From Sulfuritalea sp. (lineage in GTDB: Bacteria; Pseudomonadota; Gammaproteobacteria; Burkholderiales; Rhodocyclaceae), in contig JAMPYF010000016.1 in NCBI GenBank assembly GCA_023700805.1, positions 1 through 64,000 of the forward strand: DNA of 64,000 bases, read 5' to 3'. Under the pieces are notes generated by a model. The model worked only from the letters and a program-made list of their open reading frames with translations, was not told where the DNA came from and did no database searches. Positions 24,742 to 36,482 of the stretch are shown in pieces. How positions within the stretch are numbered: the stretch's first letter is position 1; every line of letters starts with the position of its first letter. Both the position numbers and the translations under genes were made by a program.

Positions 24742-27700
24742 ATGGCGTCCGAGAACCCCACCGGGAAAATTCCGCCGCAGACCTCCAGGACGGAGCAGAT
24801 GCGACAACGCGCAAGCGGCACGATGCCGCTGGTGATTGCCTGCATCGTGCTGGCGACCGGGCTGCTCATCAGCGCCGGGCTGTCGCGTCATGTGCGTGAC
24901 AACTACAAGAACGAACTGCGCGCACGCTTCGACGCCGGGTCGAGCCTGGCGCTGGCCGGCATCCAGAACCGCATCGACGATTTTCAGGCGGTGTTGCTCG
25001 GCATGCAGGGCTTGTTCATCGCATCCGAGCACATCGATCGCCGCGAATTCCAGCGTTATTACAACAACCTCCACGCCCAGCTGCGCTTGCCGGGCGTCAG
25101 GGCAATGCACTTCACACGCCGCGTGGCCGGCCCGGAAAAAGCCGCGTTCATAGCCGCCGTGCGCCGCGACCGCAGCCTCGACGCGCAGGGATTCCCGAAT
25201 TTCACGATCCACCCCGAAAGCACCGGCGCCGAGCATTTCGTCATCGAATATATCGAGCCCTTCTACAGCAATCGGAGCGCCTTCGGCCTCGACGTCGGCC
25301 GCCAGCCGACCAACCTCGCGTCATTTCTCTCCTCCCGCGATACGGGTCGCATAAGCCTGACGCCGCCCTTCCAGCTGGTCCAGTCGCCGCAAGGCGAAAA
25401 AGGCATGGTGTTGCGCGCGCCGATATATCGCTACGGCGCGCAATTGACATCGCCCGACGAGCGTCGCAACGCCTTTGTCGGCCTGGTCGGGATATCGCTC
25501 AACGCCGGTGAAGTATTCAAGGATATCTTCGCCGAACCCTATCTCGCCGGGCACTGTATCGTCGTGCACGACCTCGATTCCCGCGATGCCAGCGCGAATA
25601 CTGCGCCCGTGATGCGACTGATCGCGGAGACCTGCGCCGGCACGAGCCCACCCGAGGCTGCGGACGGCGCCATGGCGACCACCACGATCATTCCGGTAGG
25701 AGGCCGCCTCTGGCAAGTGAGCGTCAGCGCCAGGCAGGACTGGCTCGCCCGGCAGCAGGAAAGCCAGGCGCCGGCGCTGATCCTCGCCGCCGGCATCGTC
25801 ATCAGCCTGCTGCTGGCCGCGCTCTACCTGGCGCTGGCGCGCTCGCGCAGCAAGGCCGCACAGCTTGCGCAACAGATGACGCGCGACCTGCGCCAGAGCG
25901 AACGCCGCTTTCGCGCGATGGCCGAGATGTCCACGGACTGGTTCTGGGAGCAGGATGCCGAAGCACGCTTCGTCAGCATCACCGGCGCGGGACTCGCCAG
26001 CGCCAGTAAAATGCCGCTGCCGCTCGAAGCCATCAAGGGCAAGACGCGCTGGGAGGTGTCTCCGTCGGCGCTCTCGCCCGCGCAATGGGAGGCTCATCGC
26101 CGCCAGCTCGCGGCACACGAAACCTTCGAGCTCGAATACCGGATCGGAGGCGCGGCCGGCGGGGAGCGCTGGCTCAAGGTATGCGGTGAACCCCACTATG
26201 ACGATGCCGGCCTGTTCCTCGGCTATCACGGTACCGCGCGCGACATCACGGTGCCCAAGCAGGCCGAGATCGAAATGGCCCGCAAGACGCGTGTGCTGCA
26301 GGCCACCCTGGACAACATGTCGCAGGGAATCAGCGTGGTCGACCGAGATCTGCAGATGATCGCGCTCAACCGGAAGTTCTGCGAAATCCTGGATTTCCCG
26401 CCGGAGATGGGCCACGAAGGCGCCAGCTTCGAGAGTTTCATACGCTATAACGCCGAACGCGGCGAGTACGGGCCCTGCGATGTCGACGCCAAGGTGCACG
26501 AAATGATGGAGCGCGCCAGGGCAGTCCAGGCCCACCGCTTCAAGCGTACCCGGCCAAACGGCCGCATCGTCGAGATCGTCGGCAATCCGCTGCCCGACGG
26601 CGGCTTTGTCACCACCTACACCGACATCACCGAGCAGGAACTGGCCGAGCAGGCCATCCGCGTCAGCGAAGCGCGCCTGAAGCGCGCCGAACTCGCCTCC
26701 AAATCCGGCAACTGGGAATACCATCTCGACTCCGATGCCATGATCATTTCGGATGGCGCCGCCAAGCTGTACGGCGTGCACGACACCCAGCTCGACTATG
26801 CCGCAGTGAAACCGGTGGTGCTTCCCGAATATCGATCCCTGCTCGACGTGGCGATGAAGGATCTGATCGACAACCATCGGCCATACGACGTGGAGTTCAA
26901 GATCAGGACCGTGGATGCGGGCCAGTTGAAGGATATCCATTCCATGGCCCGGTTCGACGAGGAAAAACGGGTTGTCTTCGGCGTGATCCAGGACATCACC
27001 GAGCGCAAGCAGGCCGAGGCGACGCTGCTCCAGTCCGAAGAGCGTTTTTCCAAGGCATTCCATTCCAGTCCGCTGATGGCTTCCATAGCCCGCGTAAGCG
27101 ATGGGCGCTTCATCGATGTGAACCGCAACTTCGAACGCGACTTCGGCTGGAAGCGCGAGGAACTGATCGGCCGCACCTCGCTTGAAGTGGGCCTCTGGCC
27201 CGACGCCGAAACGCGCCGGCCGTGGGCTGCGGCACTGATGCGCGACGGCCGGGTGGTCAACTGGGAGACCACCTGGCGCCACAGGAACGGCGAGGTCCGC
27301 TGGATCAGCATCTCGGCCGAAACCGTCGACATGAACGGCGAGCAATGCATCCTGGCCTTCGTCATGGACATCACCGAACGCAAGCAGGCCGCGGAAAAGC
27401 TGCAGCTTGCCGCCAGCGTATTCACCCACGCCCGCGAAGGCATCACCATCACCGATGCCACCGGCGCGATCCTCGAAATCAATGCCACCTTCACCGACAT
27501 CACCGGTTACGGTCGCGAGGAAGTGCTGGGGCACAATCCGCGCATGCTGAAATCCGGACGGCACGAACCGGAGTTCTATGCCGCGATGTGGCGCGAGCTG
27601 ATCGCCAACGGGAACTGGTACGGCGAAATCTGGAATCGCCGCAAGAACGGCCAGATTTATGCCGAGATGCTCACCATCAGTGCCGTGCGCGACGCTGCCG

Positions 27701-29451
27701 GGAATACCCAGAACTACGTCGCCTTGTTCACCGACATCACGGCGCTCAAGGAACACCAGCGCCAGCTCGAACATATCGCGCATTACGACGCGCTGACCGG
27801 CCTGCCCAACCGCGTGCTGCTGGCCGACCGCCTGCAGCTTGCGATGGCCCAGAGCCAGCGGCGCGACCAGTCGCTGGCCGTGGTCTATCTCGACCTGGAC
27901 GGCTTCAAGCCGGTGAACGACCAGTATGGCCATGAAGTCGGCGACGAGCTGCTGATCGCCGTTGCGCAACGCATGAAGGGCGCCCTGCGCGAAGGCGATA
28001 CCCTGGGGCGCCTGGGCGGCGACGAGTTCGTCGCCGTACTGGTCGACCTGGAGCAGGCCAGCGACTGCGAACCGGTGCTGGCCCGCCTCCTGCTGGCCGC
28101 CGCCGCGCCGGCGACCGTAGGCAACCTGGTGTTGCGCGTTTCCGCCAGCATCGGCGTGACGCTCTATCCGCAGGACCACTCGGATGCCGACCAGTTGCTG
28201 CGTCACGCCGACCAGGCGATGTACCAGGCCAAGCAGGCCGGGAAGAACCGTTACCACCTGTTCGACCTGGTGCAGGACGCGGCGGTGAGGAGCCAGCGCG
28301 AGAGCATCGAAAACATCCGCCACGCCCTCGCCCACCGCCAGTTCGTGCTGCATTACCAGCCCAAGGTGAATATGAAAAGCGGCGCGGTGATCGGTGCGGA
28401 AGCCCTGATCCGCTGGCAACACCCCGAGCGCGGCCTGTTGCCGCCGGCCGCCTTCCTGCCGATCACGGAGAACCATCCCGTCAGCGAGGAACTGGGCGAA
28501 TGGGTGATCGACACGGCGCTGGCGCAGATGTCGCAGTGGCGCGCCGCCGGGCTGGATATTCCGCTGAGCGTGAATGTCGGCGCGCGCCAACTGCAGCAGG
28601 GCGATTTCGTCTCGCGCCTTGGCGAACTGCTCGCGGCCCATCCCGACGTTCCGCCTACCAGCCTGGAACTGGAAGTGCTGGAAACCAACGCGCTGGAAGA
28701 CGTGGTCAAGGTTTCCGCGATCATGCACGCCTGCCGCGCGATAGGCGTGCGCTTTGCGCTGGACGACTTCGGCACCGGTTATTCCTCGCTCACTTATCTC
28801 AAGCGCCTGCCCGCGGACGTGCTCAAGATAGACCAGAGCTTCGTGCGCACCATGCGCGACGATCCGGATGACCTGGCCATCGTCGAAGGCATCATCGGAC
28901 TGGCCACGGCGTTTCGCCGCCAGATCATCGCCGAAGGCGTGGAAACCGTGGCGCACGGCGAACTGCTGCTGACGCTGGGTTGCGAACTGGCGCAGGGCTA
29001 CGGCATTGCCCGCCCCATGCCGGCCGCCGAATTGCCCGGCTGGATGCTCAGCTGGCGCCCGGCTGCCGCCTGGCAGGCGTGGTCGAACGGCAGCGTGCAT
29101 CGCGACGACCTGGCCGTGATATTTGCCGAAGTCGAGCACCGGCACTGGGTGCGCCACATGGAGCTGTTTCTGTCCGGCGAGCAGGATGCGCCCCTGTCCC
29201 TGGACCCGCACCAATGCCGCTTTGGGCGCTGGCTGGACACCGACAGCCAGGCCCGTTTCGGCGATCGCCCGGGTTTCCCGCCGGTGATCGCCGCGCATGA
29301 GCGCGTGCATGTGCTGGGCCACGAATTGGTTAACTTGTATAGCCAGGGACGGATAATCGAGGCGCAGGCACGGATCGGCGAACTGCACCGCCAGCGCGAT
29401 GAACTGATTGCCGGACTGCGCAGTCTGATCCGTGGCAGGGAGGCAAATTGA
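24742..29451 (+). CDS. CHASE-PAS(5)-GGDEF-EAL-CZB cyclic-di-GMP enzyme
   Basis: A 1569-residue membrane protein. One membrane helix at about 29-45, a periplasmic CHASE-type sensor at about 45-340 and a second helix at about 345-365 lead to five PAS domains between about 385 and 1010. GGDEF follows at about 1013-1175 (RLGGDEF, with an RxxD inhibitory site REGD five residues before it) and EAL at about 1187-1430 (EALIRW, DDFGTGYSSL, KIDQSF, AEGVET). Residues 1455-1565 form a CZB zinc-binding domain: HRHW, then CRFGRW, then AHERVH. Both enzymes look active. ATG 24742 has no ribosome-binding site; ATG 24799 has GGAG just upstream and still precedes the first helix, so it is a real alternative. 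The gene is divergent from liv. Confidence 0.92.
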   Translation: MASENPTGKIPPQTSRTEQMRQRASGTMPLVIACIVLATGLLISAGLSRHVRDNYKNELRARFDAGSSLALAGIQNRIDDFQAVLLGMQGLFIASEHIDRREFQRYYNNLHAQLRLPGVRAMHFTRRVAGPEKAAFIAAVRRDRSLDAQGFPNFTIHPESTGAEHFVIEYIEPFYSNRSAFGLDVGRQPTNLASFLSSRDTGRISLTPPFQLVQSPQGEKGMVLRAPIYRYGAQLTSPDERRNAFVGLVGISLNAGEVFKDIFAEPYLAGHCIVVHDLDSRDASANTAPVMRLIAETCAGTSPPEAADGAMATTTIIPVGGRLWQVSVSARQDWLARQQESQAPALILAAGIVISLLLAALYLALARSRSKAAQLAQQMTRDLRQSERRFRAMAEMSTDWFWEQDAEARFVSITGAGLASASKMPLPLEAIKGKTRWEVSPSALSPAQWEAHRRQLAAHETFELEYRIGGAAGGERWLKVCGEPHYDDAGLFLGYHGTARDITVPKQAEIEMARKTRVLQATLDNMSQGISVVDRDLQMIALNRKFCEILDFPPEMGHEGASFESFIRYNAERGEYGPCDVDAKVHEMMERARAVQAHRFKRTRPNGRIVEIVGNPLPDGGFVTTYTDITEQELAEQAIRVSEARLKRAELASKSGNWEYHLDSDAMIISDGAAKLYGVHDTQLDYAAVKPVVLPEYRSLLDVAMKDLIDNHRPYDVEFKIRTVDAGQLKDIHSMARFDEEKRVVFGVIQDITERKQAEATLLQSEERFSKAFHSSPLMASIARVSDGRFIDVNRNFERDFGWKREELIGRTSLEVGLWPDAETRRPWAAALMRDGRVVNWETTWRHRNGEVRWISISAETVDMNGEQCILAFVMDITERKQAAEKLQLAASVFTHAREGITITDATGAILEINATFTDITGYGREEVLGHNPRMLKSGRHEPEFYAAMWRELIANGNWYGEIWNRRKNGQIYAEMLTISAVRDAAGNTQNYVALFTDITALKEHQRQLEHIAHYDALTGLPNRVLLADRLQLAMAQSQRRDQSLAVVYLDLDGFKPVNDQYGHEVGDELLIAVAQRMKGALREGDTLGRLGGDEFVAVLVDLEQASDCEPVLARLLLAAAAPATVGNLVLRVSASIGVTLYPQDHSDADQLLRHADQAMYQAKQAGKNRYHLFDLVQDAAVRSQRESIENIRHALAHRQFVLHYQPKVNMKSGAVIGAEALIRWQHPERGLLPPAAFLPITENHPVSEELGEWVIDTALAQMSQWRAAGLDIPLSVNVGARQLQQGDFVSRLGELLAAHPDVPPTSLELEVLETNALEDVVKVSAIMHACRAIGVRFALDDFGTGYSSLTYLKRLPADVLKIDQSFVRTMRDDPDDLAIVEGIIGLATAFRRQIIAEGVETVAHGELLLTLGCELAQGYGIARPMPAAELPGWMLSWRPAAAWQAWSNGSVHRDDLAVIFAEVEHRHWVRHMELFLSGEQDAPLSLDPHQCRFGRWLDTDSQARFGDRPGFPPVIAAHERVHVLGHELVNLYSQGRIIEAQARIGELHRQRDELIAGLRSLIRGREAN

Positions 29452-29871
29452 TTGGTGGAGGGCCTTGTGCAGAACCGGTATCGAACCGTCATCGAGGCGC
29501 AGCCTGAAATACCCCCGCGAAAACGCTGGGAGCGCCGCCGGGCTGCTCTTGCCAGGAAGCGCGGCTGCCTGGCGACTCTGGCCTGCCTTGCCGCCGTCTG
29601 GGCGCAAATCCCCGCAGCCGGCGCCCAGCCCGTGATACCGGGATCGACCGCCTTCTGCCTGTTTGAAGTGCCGCAGGACGAAAGCGGCAAGCGGCGCTGG
29701 ATCAATCTCGGCATCGTGCAGTATGTCGAGGCGACCGCGACCGAGGTGAAGATCTCCTACGGCGGCGGCAGTTTCGGCAGCGGCCACGAGACCCGGATTC
29801 CCGTGGCCGGCATGGAGGCGGCCTTGCAGGTGCTGGAAAAGATGCGCCGCGTCGCCGCCGCCTGCCGCTGA
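29452..29871 (+). CDS. Small secreted protein, unknown function
   Basis: The frame is open from a TTG directly after the previous stop (29449-29451) and gives up to 139 residues; GTG at 29455 or 29467 are alternatives. A hydrophobic stretch (LATLACLAAVWAQIPAAGAQ) with a likely cleavage after AGA suggests export, but about 35 mostly charged residues come before it, so the true start may be further in. The mature part contains FCLFEVPQDESGKRRWINLGIVQYVE and ISYGGGSFGSGHETRIPVAG. No known family was recognised. It probably shares the transcript of the large GGDEF-EAL protein. Confidence 0.6.
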   Translation: MVEGLVQNRYRTVIEAQPEIPPRKRWERRRAALARKRGCLATLACLAAVWAQIPAAGAQPVIPGSTAFCLFEVPQDESGKRRWINLGIVQYVEATATEVKISYGGGSFGSGHETRIPVAGMEAALQVLEKMRRVAAACR

Positions 29872-29880
29872 CCCGGGCCT

Positions 29881-31166
29881 TCAGTCCGCCAGCGCTGCGG
29901 CGCGGCCGCGCCTGGCATCGATGCCGATCAGCAGCAGCAGTCCACCGACGAAATACAGTCCGGTAATCGCCAGCGCCAGGCGGTGGTTGCCACCCGACAG
30001 CCAGGTCGTCAGGCCGTAGGTCATCGGCCCGGCGATGGCCGCGAGCTTCATGGCCAGGCCCCAGAGCCCGAAGAATTCGGCGCGCCGCTGCAGCGGCGCG
30101 AAGAAGCCCACCAGCGCGCGCGAGGCGGACTGGCTGGCACCGAGACAGAGGCCGGCGATGTTGGCCGCCACCCAGAACTGCCCGCGGCTGTCGGCACTCA
30201 GGGCAACCGCCGTCATCAGCAGCCAGCCGGCCAGGGTCAGGGCGATGGTGCGCACATGGCCGAGCCGGTCCTGCACGTAACCGAAAGCGAAGGCGCCGAC
30301 TGCCGCCGTGCCATTCACGACGAAGAACAGCTTGATGTTGTCTTCCGCCGTGAAGCCCATCGCCTCCTGCGCATAGATGGCGGCCAGCGCGATCGCGGCG
30401 AAAACTCCCGACTGGTAGCACAACAGGCAGACCAGGAAGCGCGCCATGTCGGGAAAGCGCCGCGCCTCGTGCAGGGTGAGCCGCAGCCGCTCTGCCAGCG
30501 CCGCGAGTTCGGCGCCGGCCGCCGCCACCGGCCGCGCCGCCACGCGTTCGCGCAGGAGCAGGAAAGTTGGCGCTGACGCCACGGCGAAAAAGGCGGCGGT
30601 GATCAGCATGGCCGCGGGCACGAAGCTTTCGGCGCCTTCGCCGCGTCCCTTGGCGGCGACGATCCAGGCCAGACAGAGGCCGAGACAGCTCATGCCCCCG
30701 AGATAACCCCAGCTCCAGCCCCAGCCGGAAACCTTGCCCAGATCCTCGTCGCCGGCCAGCTCGGGCAGGAAGGCGGCAATGATGTTTTCGCCGCTGCCGA
30801 AAAAGAAACTGGCGATCGCCACCAGGCACATGGCCAGCGCCACGTCGCCGCGACCGACCCAGTACAGCGACGCCGTCGCCGCGACGCAACCGACGGTGGT
30901 GATGGCCAGCAAGGTCTTCTTGCTGCCGTGGCGGTCGGCCCAGGCGCCGACGCTGGCCGCGGTGAGCATGATGGCGATGCTGGCGATGGCCTGCGTGGTG
31001 GTCCAGGCCAGCGTCGCCCAGGCCGCGCCGCCGGCCACCACGGCAACGAAATAGGCGTTGAAGATCGCCGTCACCACGGTCGTGGTGTAGGCCGAGTTGG
31101 CGAAATCGTACATGGCCCAGGCCCAGACCTCGCGCGGCTTGACGCCCTCGGCAAGAACGCTCCCGC

Positions 31167-31170
<4 letters not shown>
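29881..31170 (-). CDS. Atg22/UMF1-family MFS transporter
   Basis: A 429-residue carrier with about twelve membrane segments. The N-terminal signature EVWAWAMYDFANSAYTTTVVTAIFNAYF is the hallmark of the Atg22-like (UMF1) branch, and SVGAWADRHGSKKTLLAI is the MFS loop. ATG 31170 overlaps the upstream acyl-AMP ligase/acyltransferase gene by 4 bases, so the two are translationally coupled. In E. coli, the lysophospholipid flippase LplT is coupled to Aas in a comparable way. A lipid or lysolipid substrate is therefore a reasonable guess (inference). A copy of the interspersed repeat lies inside the gene at 30563-30586. Confidence 0.85.
30563..30586 (-). repeat. Interspersed repeat, copy C (inside an MFS gene)
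   Basis: AAAGTTGGCGCTGACG followed by CCACGGCG. The core has one mismatch and the CCACGGCG end matches copy J. It is translated on the minus strand as VASAPTF. Being coding, it could be chance, though the match extends past the core. Confidence 0.4.
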
Positions 31171-33989
<2,819 letters not shown>

Positions 33990-34181
33990 TTTTGGGTGTC
34001 GGTATTTGGTGATGAATGTGTCAAGAAGCGGGTGCGATGCAGAAGCAATCCATCAGATCCTTCGCACAGACTGCAGTGTGTCATATCGGGCGTGATCGCT
34101 GCACAGGCGGCAATATATGCGGTCTGGCCCGGATTTCCGTCGGAAACAACAGAATTCTGGGCGGGGTATGATTGCGGCAAG

Positions 34182-34206
34182 TACCGTCCCGCCAGCGCCG
34201 ACTCTT
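34182..34206 (+). repeat. Interspersed repeat, degenerate copy D
   Basis: CCGTCCCGCCAGCGCCGACT followed by CTT matches about 20 of 25 positions. It lies just before the likely start of the nucleotidyltransferase gene. Together with copy E it brackets the accessory island in direct orientation. Confidence 0.5.
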
Positions 34207-34218
34207 GCCCTCATTGAA

Positions 34219-34527
34219 ATGTTGAATCTGATCGAATCGCGCCGCCAGAAAATTGCCGAGTTGTGTCGTCACTACCAAGTGAAACGGCTGGATGTGTTCG
34301 GCTCTGCCGCACGCGGGGATTATCATCAAGGCAGCAGCGACATCGATCTGCTGGTCGAATTCGACCAAGTTGCTGCTTCCAGCCTGTTTGACGTCTATTT
34401 TGGTTTACGTGAAAAACTGTCTGAGTTGCTGGCCTGTCCGATTGATCTGGTCATGGCCTCGGCGGTACGCAATCCCTATGTAAAGCAGTCGATTGAATCA
34501 GACCGAGCATCGATCTATGCAGCGTGA
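34219..34527 (+). CDS. mntA: MNT-type nucleotidyltransferase (antitoxin of MntA/HepT pair)
   Basis: A 102-residue protein if started at ATG 34219 (MLNLIESRRQKIAELCRHY), which matches the usual family start. ATG 34168 is in frame and would add 17 residues across a repeat copy; neither has a strong ribosome-binding site. The minimal nucleotidyltransferase motif is complete: GSAARGDYHQGSSDIDLLVEF, with the GSxARG turn and the Asp pair that binds metal. MntA enzymes AMPylate the partner HepT toxin and neutralise it. The stop overlaps the HepT start by 11 bases. The pair is typical of mobile toxin-antitoxin modules. Confidence 0.88.
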   Translation: MLNLIESRRQKIAELCRHYQVKRLDVFGSAARGDYHQGSSDIDLLVEFDQVAASSLFDVYFGLREKLSELLACPIDLVMASAVRNPYVKQSIESDRASIYAA

Positions 34528-34867
34528 CGGGCGAGCCTATCTCCACGATGCCTCGATAGCAGCCGGATTGATTGGCGAATTTCTCGGCGAATGTTCCCTG
34601 GAAGGCTATCGCAACAATGCGCTTCTAAAGTCTGCGGTGGAACGTCAGTTCGAGATTCTCGGCGAAGCGTGCAACCAGTTGGCGAAACTTGATCCGGAAC
34701 TGGCTGAGCAGATTCCAAACCTGAGGCGTATTGTCGATTTTCGCAACTTGCTGGCACATGCTTATGCGATTGTCGATGATGCACTGGTATGGGGAACCGC
34801 GACCGGGAACATTCCATTGCTACAGCAGCGACTGAAAGACCTGCTGAGCAAGCTTGACGGCAGATAA
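34517..34867 (+). CDS. hepT: HEPN ribonuclease toxin HepT (DUF86 type)
   Basis: A 116-residue protein if started at ATG 34517 (MQRDGRAYLHDAS); an earlier ATG at 34493 is in frame. The catalytic RX4H motif of HEPN ribonucleases is followed by the Tyr that MntA AMPylates: RNLLAHAY. The upstream helix ALLKSAVERQFEILGEACNQL is also typical. The toxin cleaves RNA when not modified by its partner antitoxin. It overlaps mntA by 11 bases. A converging membrane protein gene of atypical composition follows 18 bases downstream. Confidence 0.88.
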   Translation: MQRDGRAYLHDASIAAGLIGEFLGECSLEGYRNNALLKSAVERQFEILGEACNQLAKLDPELAEQIPNLRRIVDFRNLLAHAYAIVDDALVWGTATGNIPLLQQRLKDLLSKLDGR

Positions 34868-34885
34868 TCGTGGTCTGTCCCGTAT

Positions 34886-35533
34886 TTACATTGACTTAGC
34901 GTGTAGTTGAGCAAGGTTCCCCATCTCGAAATCGATGTACCTAGAAATCGTTGCCGTCGTTCCGTCATTGAAATGCAATTTGGCGGTGCACAAAAATGGG
35001 CCATAGGCGGATGTGACTATTGGAAAACCACGGCTTCGATCACTTGATGGGTAGATTTTGTCTCCCCAATAGTGCCCAAAGAAATATTCGATCTGCGAGA
35101 CCGACGCGAGCGATGATCCTCGATGAGGAATTACATACATGATGATGTCGTATAGCTGTCCAACTTGACTTGATCTCTGTAGTCGATGCACGAGCATGAT
35201 GCCCTTACATATTTCTTTTAGTTTGTTTCGCTCAGATTGCCGTGATCCATCGTCATCTTTATGAACTCCAACTCTGGAGTCTTCGTCCGTAAAATTTCCT
35301 GGCGCCGCTACAACACCCGAAGACGCACCAATTTCCACGCCAATTACCTTCAGCGATGCTCCGTCCTTGAGTCTCGCAATTAGAGCCGAAAAAACTTCAC
35401 GAATTTCAGTACGGAAATAGGCGATAAAACCAATAAGGAACAGCACCCAAAGGCCGGTTGGGACTGCCGACCAAACCGCTTGATCGAAGAACGGCTTTGC
35501 AACAACTTCTACAGACTTGATTGGGTCAGACAT
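34886..35533 (-). CDS. Membrane protein resembling prokaryotic YEATS (pYEATS) proteins
   Basis: A 215-residue protein starting at ATG 35533 with GGAG five bases before it. One membrane helix at about residues 23-40 (TGLWVLFLIGFIAYF) is followed by a charged linker at about 75-105. The C-terminal 90 residues (VSQIEYFFGHYWGD, then FPIVTSAYGPFLCTAKLHFNDG, then SRYIDFEMG) resemble the beta-sandwich described for prokaryotic YEATS domains. Such proteins have been proposed as sensors or effectors in conflict systems; the assignment is from memory of the family pattern. The gene is visibly more A/T-rich than its neighbours. It lies next to a toxin-antitoxin pair and is bordered by a repeat copy, which suggests recent acquisition. 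Confidence 0.6.
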   Translation of the reverse strand: MSDPIKSVEVVAKPFFDQAVWSAVPTGLWVLFLIGFIAYFRTEIREVFSALIARLKDGASLKVIGVEIGASSGVVAAPGNFTDEDSRVGVHKDDDGSRQSERNKLKEICKGIMLVHRLQRSSQVGQLYDIIMYVIPHRGSSLASVSQIEYFFGHYWGDKIYPSSDRSRGFPIVTSAYGPFLCTAKLHFNDGTTATISRYIDFEMGNLAQLHAKSM

Positions 35534-35606
35534 GGGGACTCCAATGGCTAACAGTTAATGAGGCGCAGCCATTCACGAAATACAGCTACCCCGATGCTTC
35601 ATGTAG

Positions 35607-35631
35607 CGCCGTGTCGCCAGCGCCAACTCTT
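35607..35631 (+). repeat. Interspersed 25-bp repeat, copy E
   Basis: A full-length copy with CGCCGT, GT, CGCCAGCGCCAACT and CTT. Its last base is the first base of the enoyl-CoA hydratase-like stop codon (complement), so read from the gene the repeat begins at the stop. It marks the right border of the toxin-antitoxin island. Confidence 0.85.
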
Positions 35632-36428
35632 CAGCGGCCTTTCCACTCCGGCTTGCGCTTCTGCATGAAGGCGTCGATGCCTTCCGCGGCGTCGTCGGCC
35701 ATCATGTTGCAGGCCATGGTTTCCGAGGCGAGCTGGTAGGCGCCGTCGAGGCCCATTTCGAGCTGCTTGTAGAACATCTGCTTGCCCATGCCGACGGCGA
35801 CGGCCGACTTGGCGCAGATCGAATCGGTCAGCTTTTTCACTTCGGCATCGAGCTGGTCGAGCGGCACCACGCGGTTGATCAGGCCGCGCCGCTGCGCCTC
35901 GGCGGCGTCGATGAAGTCGCCGGTGAGCAGCATTTCCATGGCCTGCTTGCGGCCCATGGCGCGGCCCAGCGCAACCGAGGGTGTGGAACAGAAGAGGCCG
36001 ACGTTGATGCCGGACACGGCGAACCTCGCGCCCTCGGCGGCCACCGCCAGATCGCACATGGCCACCAGCTGGCAGCCGGCCGCCGTGGCGATGCCGTGGA
36101 TGCGCGCGATCACCGGCTGCGGCATTTCGACGATGCTCATCATGACCTTGCCGCATTGCCTGAACAGCTTCTGCATGTAGGCCTTGGAGTGATTGGCGCG
36201 CATCTGCTTGAGGTCGTGGCCGGCGCAGAAGGCCTTGCCGGCGCCGGCAATCACCACGGCGCGCACCGAGACGTCCTTGGCGATGGCATCGAGCGCCGCC
36301 TGCAGCTCGGCCAGCATTTCTTCCGACAGCGAGTTGAACTGGGTCGGCCGGTTCAATGTCAGGGTGGCGACGCCATCCTTGTCTTCGCGCATCAGGATGG
36401 GCAGTGTGGATTGTTCGGGTGCGTTCAT
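35631..36428 (-). CDS. Enoyl-CoA hydratase/isomerase-family protein (crotonase fold)
   Basis: A 265-residue crotonase-fold protein. Oxyanion-hole loops are present (GKAFCAGHDLKQM and HGIATAAGCQLVAMCD). At the position where active hydratases carry a catalytic Glu (usually GxPE), the sequence reads SGINVGLFCSTPSVALGR, so the classical hydratase Glu pair seems absent, as in ECHDC3-type proteins. It may hydrolyse, isomerise or bind acyl-CoA rather than hydrate it. The gene lies 54 bases downstream of an acyl-CoA synthetase and is the last gene of the Mla/acyl-CoA group. Start ATG 36428. Confidence 0.85.
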   Translation of the reverse strand: MNAPEQSTLPILMREDKDGVATLTLNRPTQFNSLSEEMLAELQAALDAIAKDVSVRAVVIAGAGKAFCAGHDLKQMRANHSKAYMQKLFRQCGKVMMSIVEMPQPVIARIHGIATAAGCQLVAMCDLAVAAEGARFAVSGINVGLFCSTPSVALGRAMGRKQAMEMLLTGDFIDAAEAQRRGLINRVVPLDQLDAEVKKLTDSICAKSAVAVGMGKQMFYKQLEMGLDGAYQLASETMACNMMADDAAEGIDAFMQKRKPEWKGR

Positions 36429-36482
36429 GGCGTGGTCTCCTGGCCAGGTGGAATCGGATTATTGTCCCGCAGCGCCTGCCTG

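Noticed and set aside
29452..29871. The small secreted protein as an extension of the GGDEF-EAL protein by readthrough
   Set aside because: A normal TGA stop separates the two and the second frame differs in type (signal peptide), so a separate gene is more likely.
33990..34167. An RNA gene or attachment site in the spacer before the toxin-antitoxin island
   Set aside because: No cloverleaf, terminator or convincing inverted repeat was found; only a short TTTCCG/CGGAAA palindrome is present.
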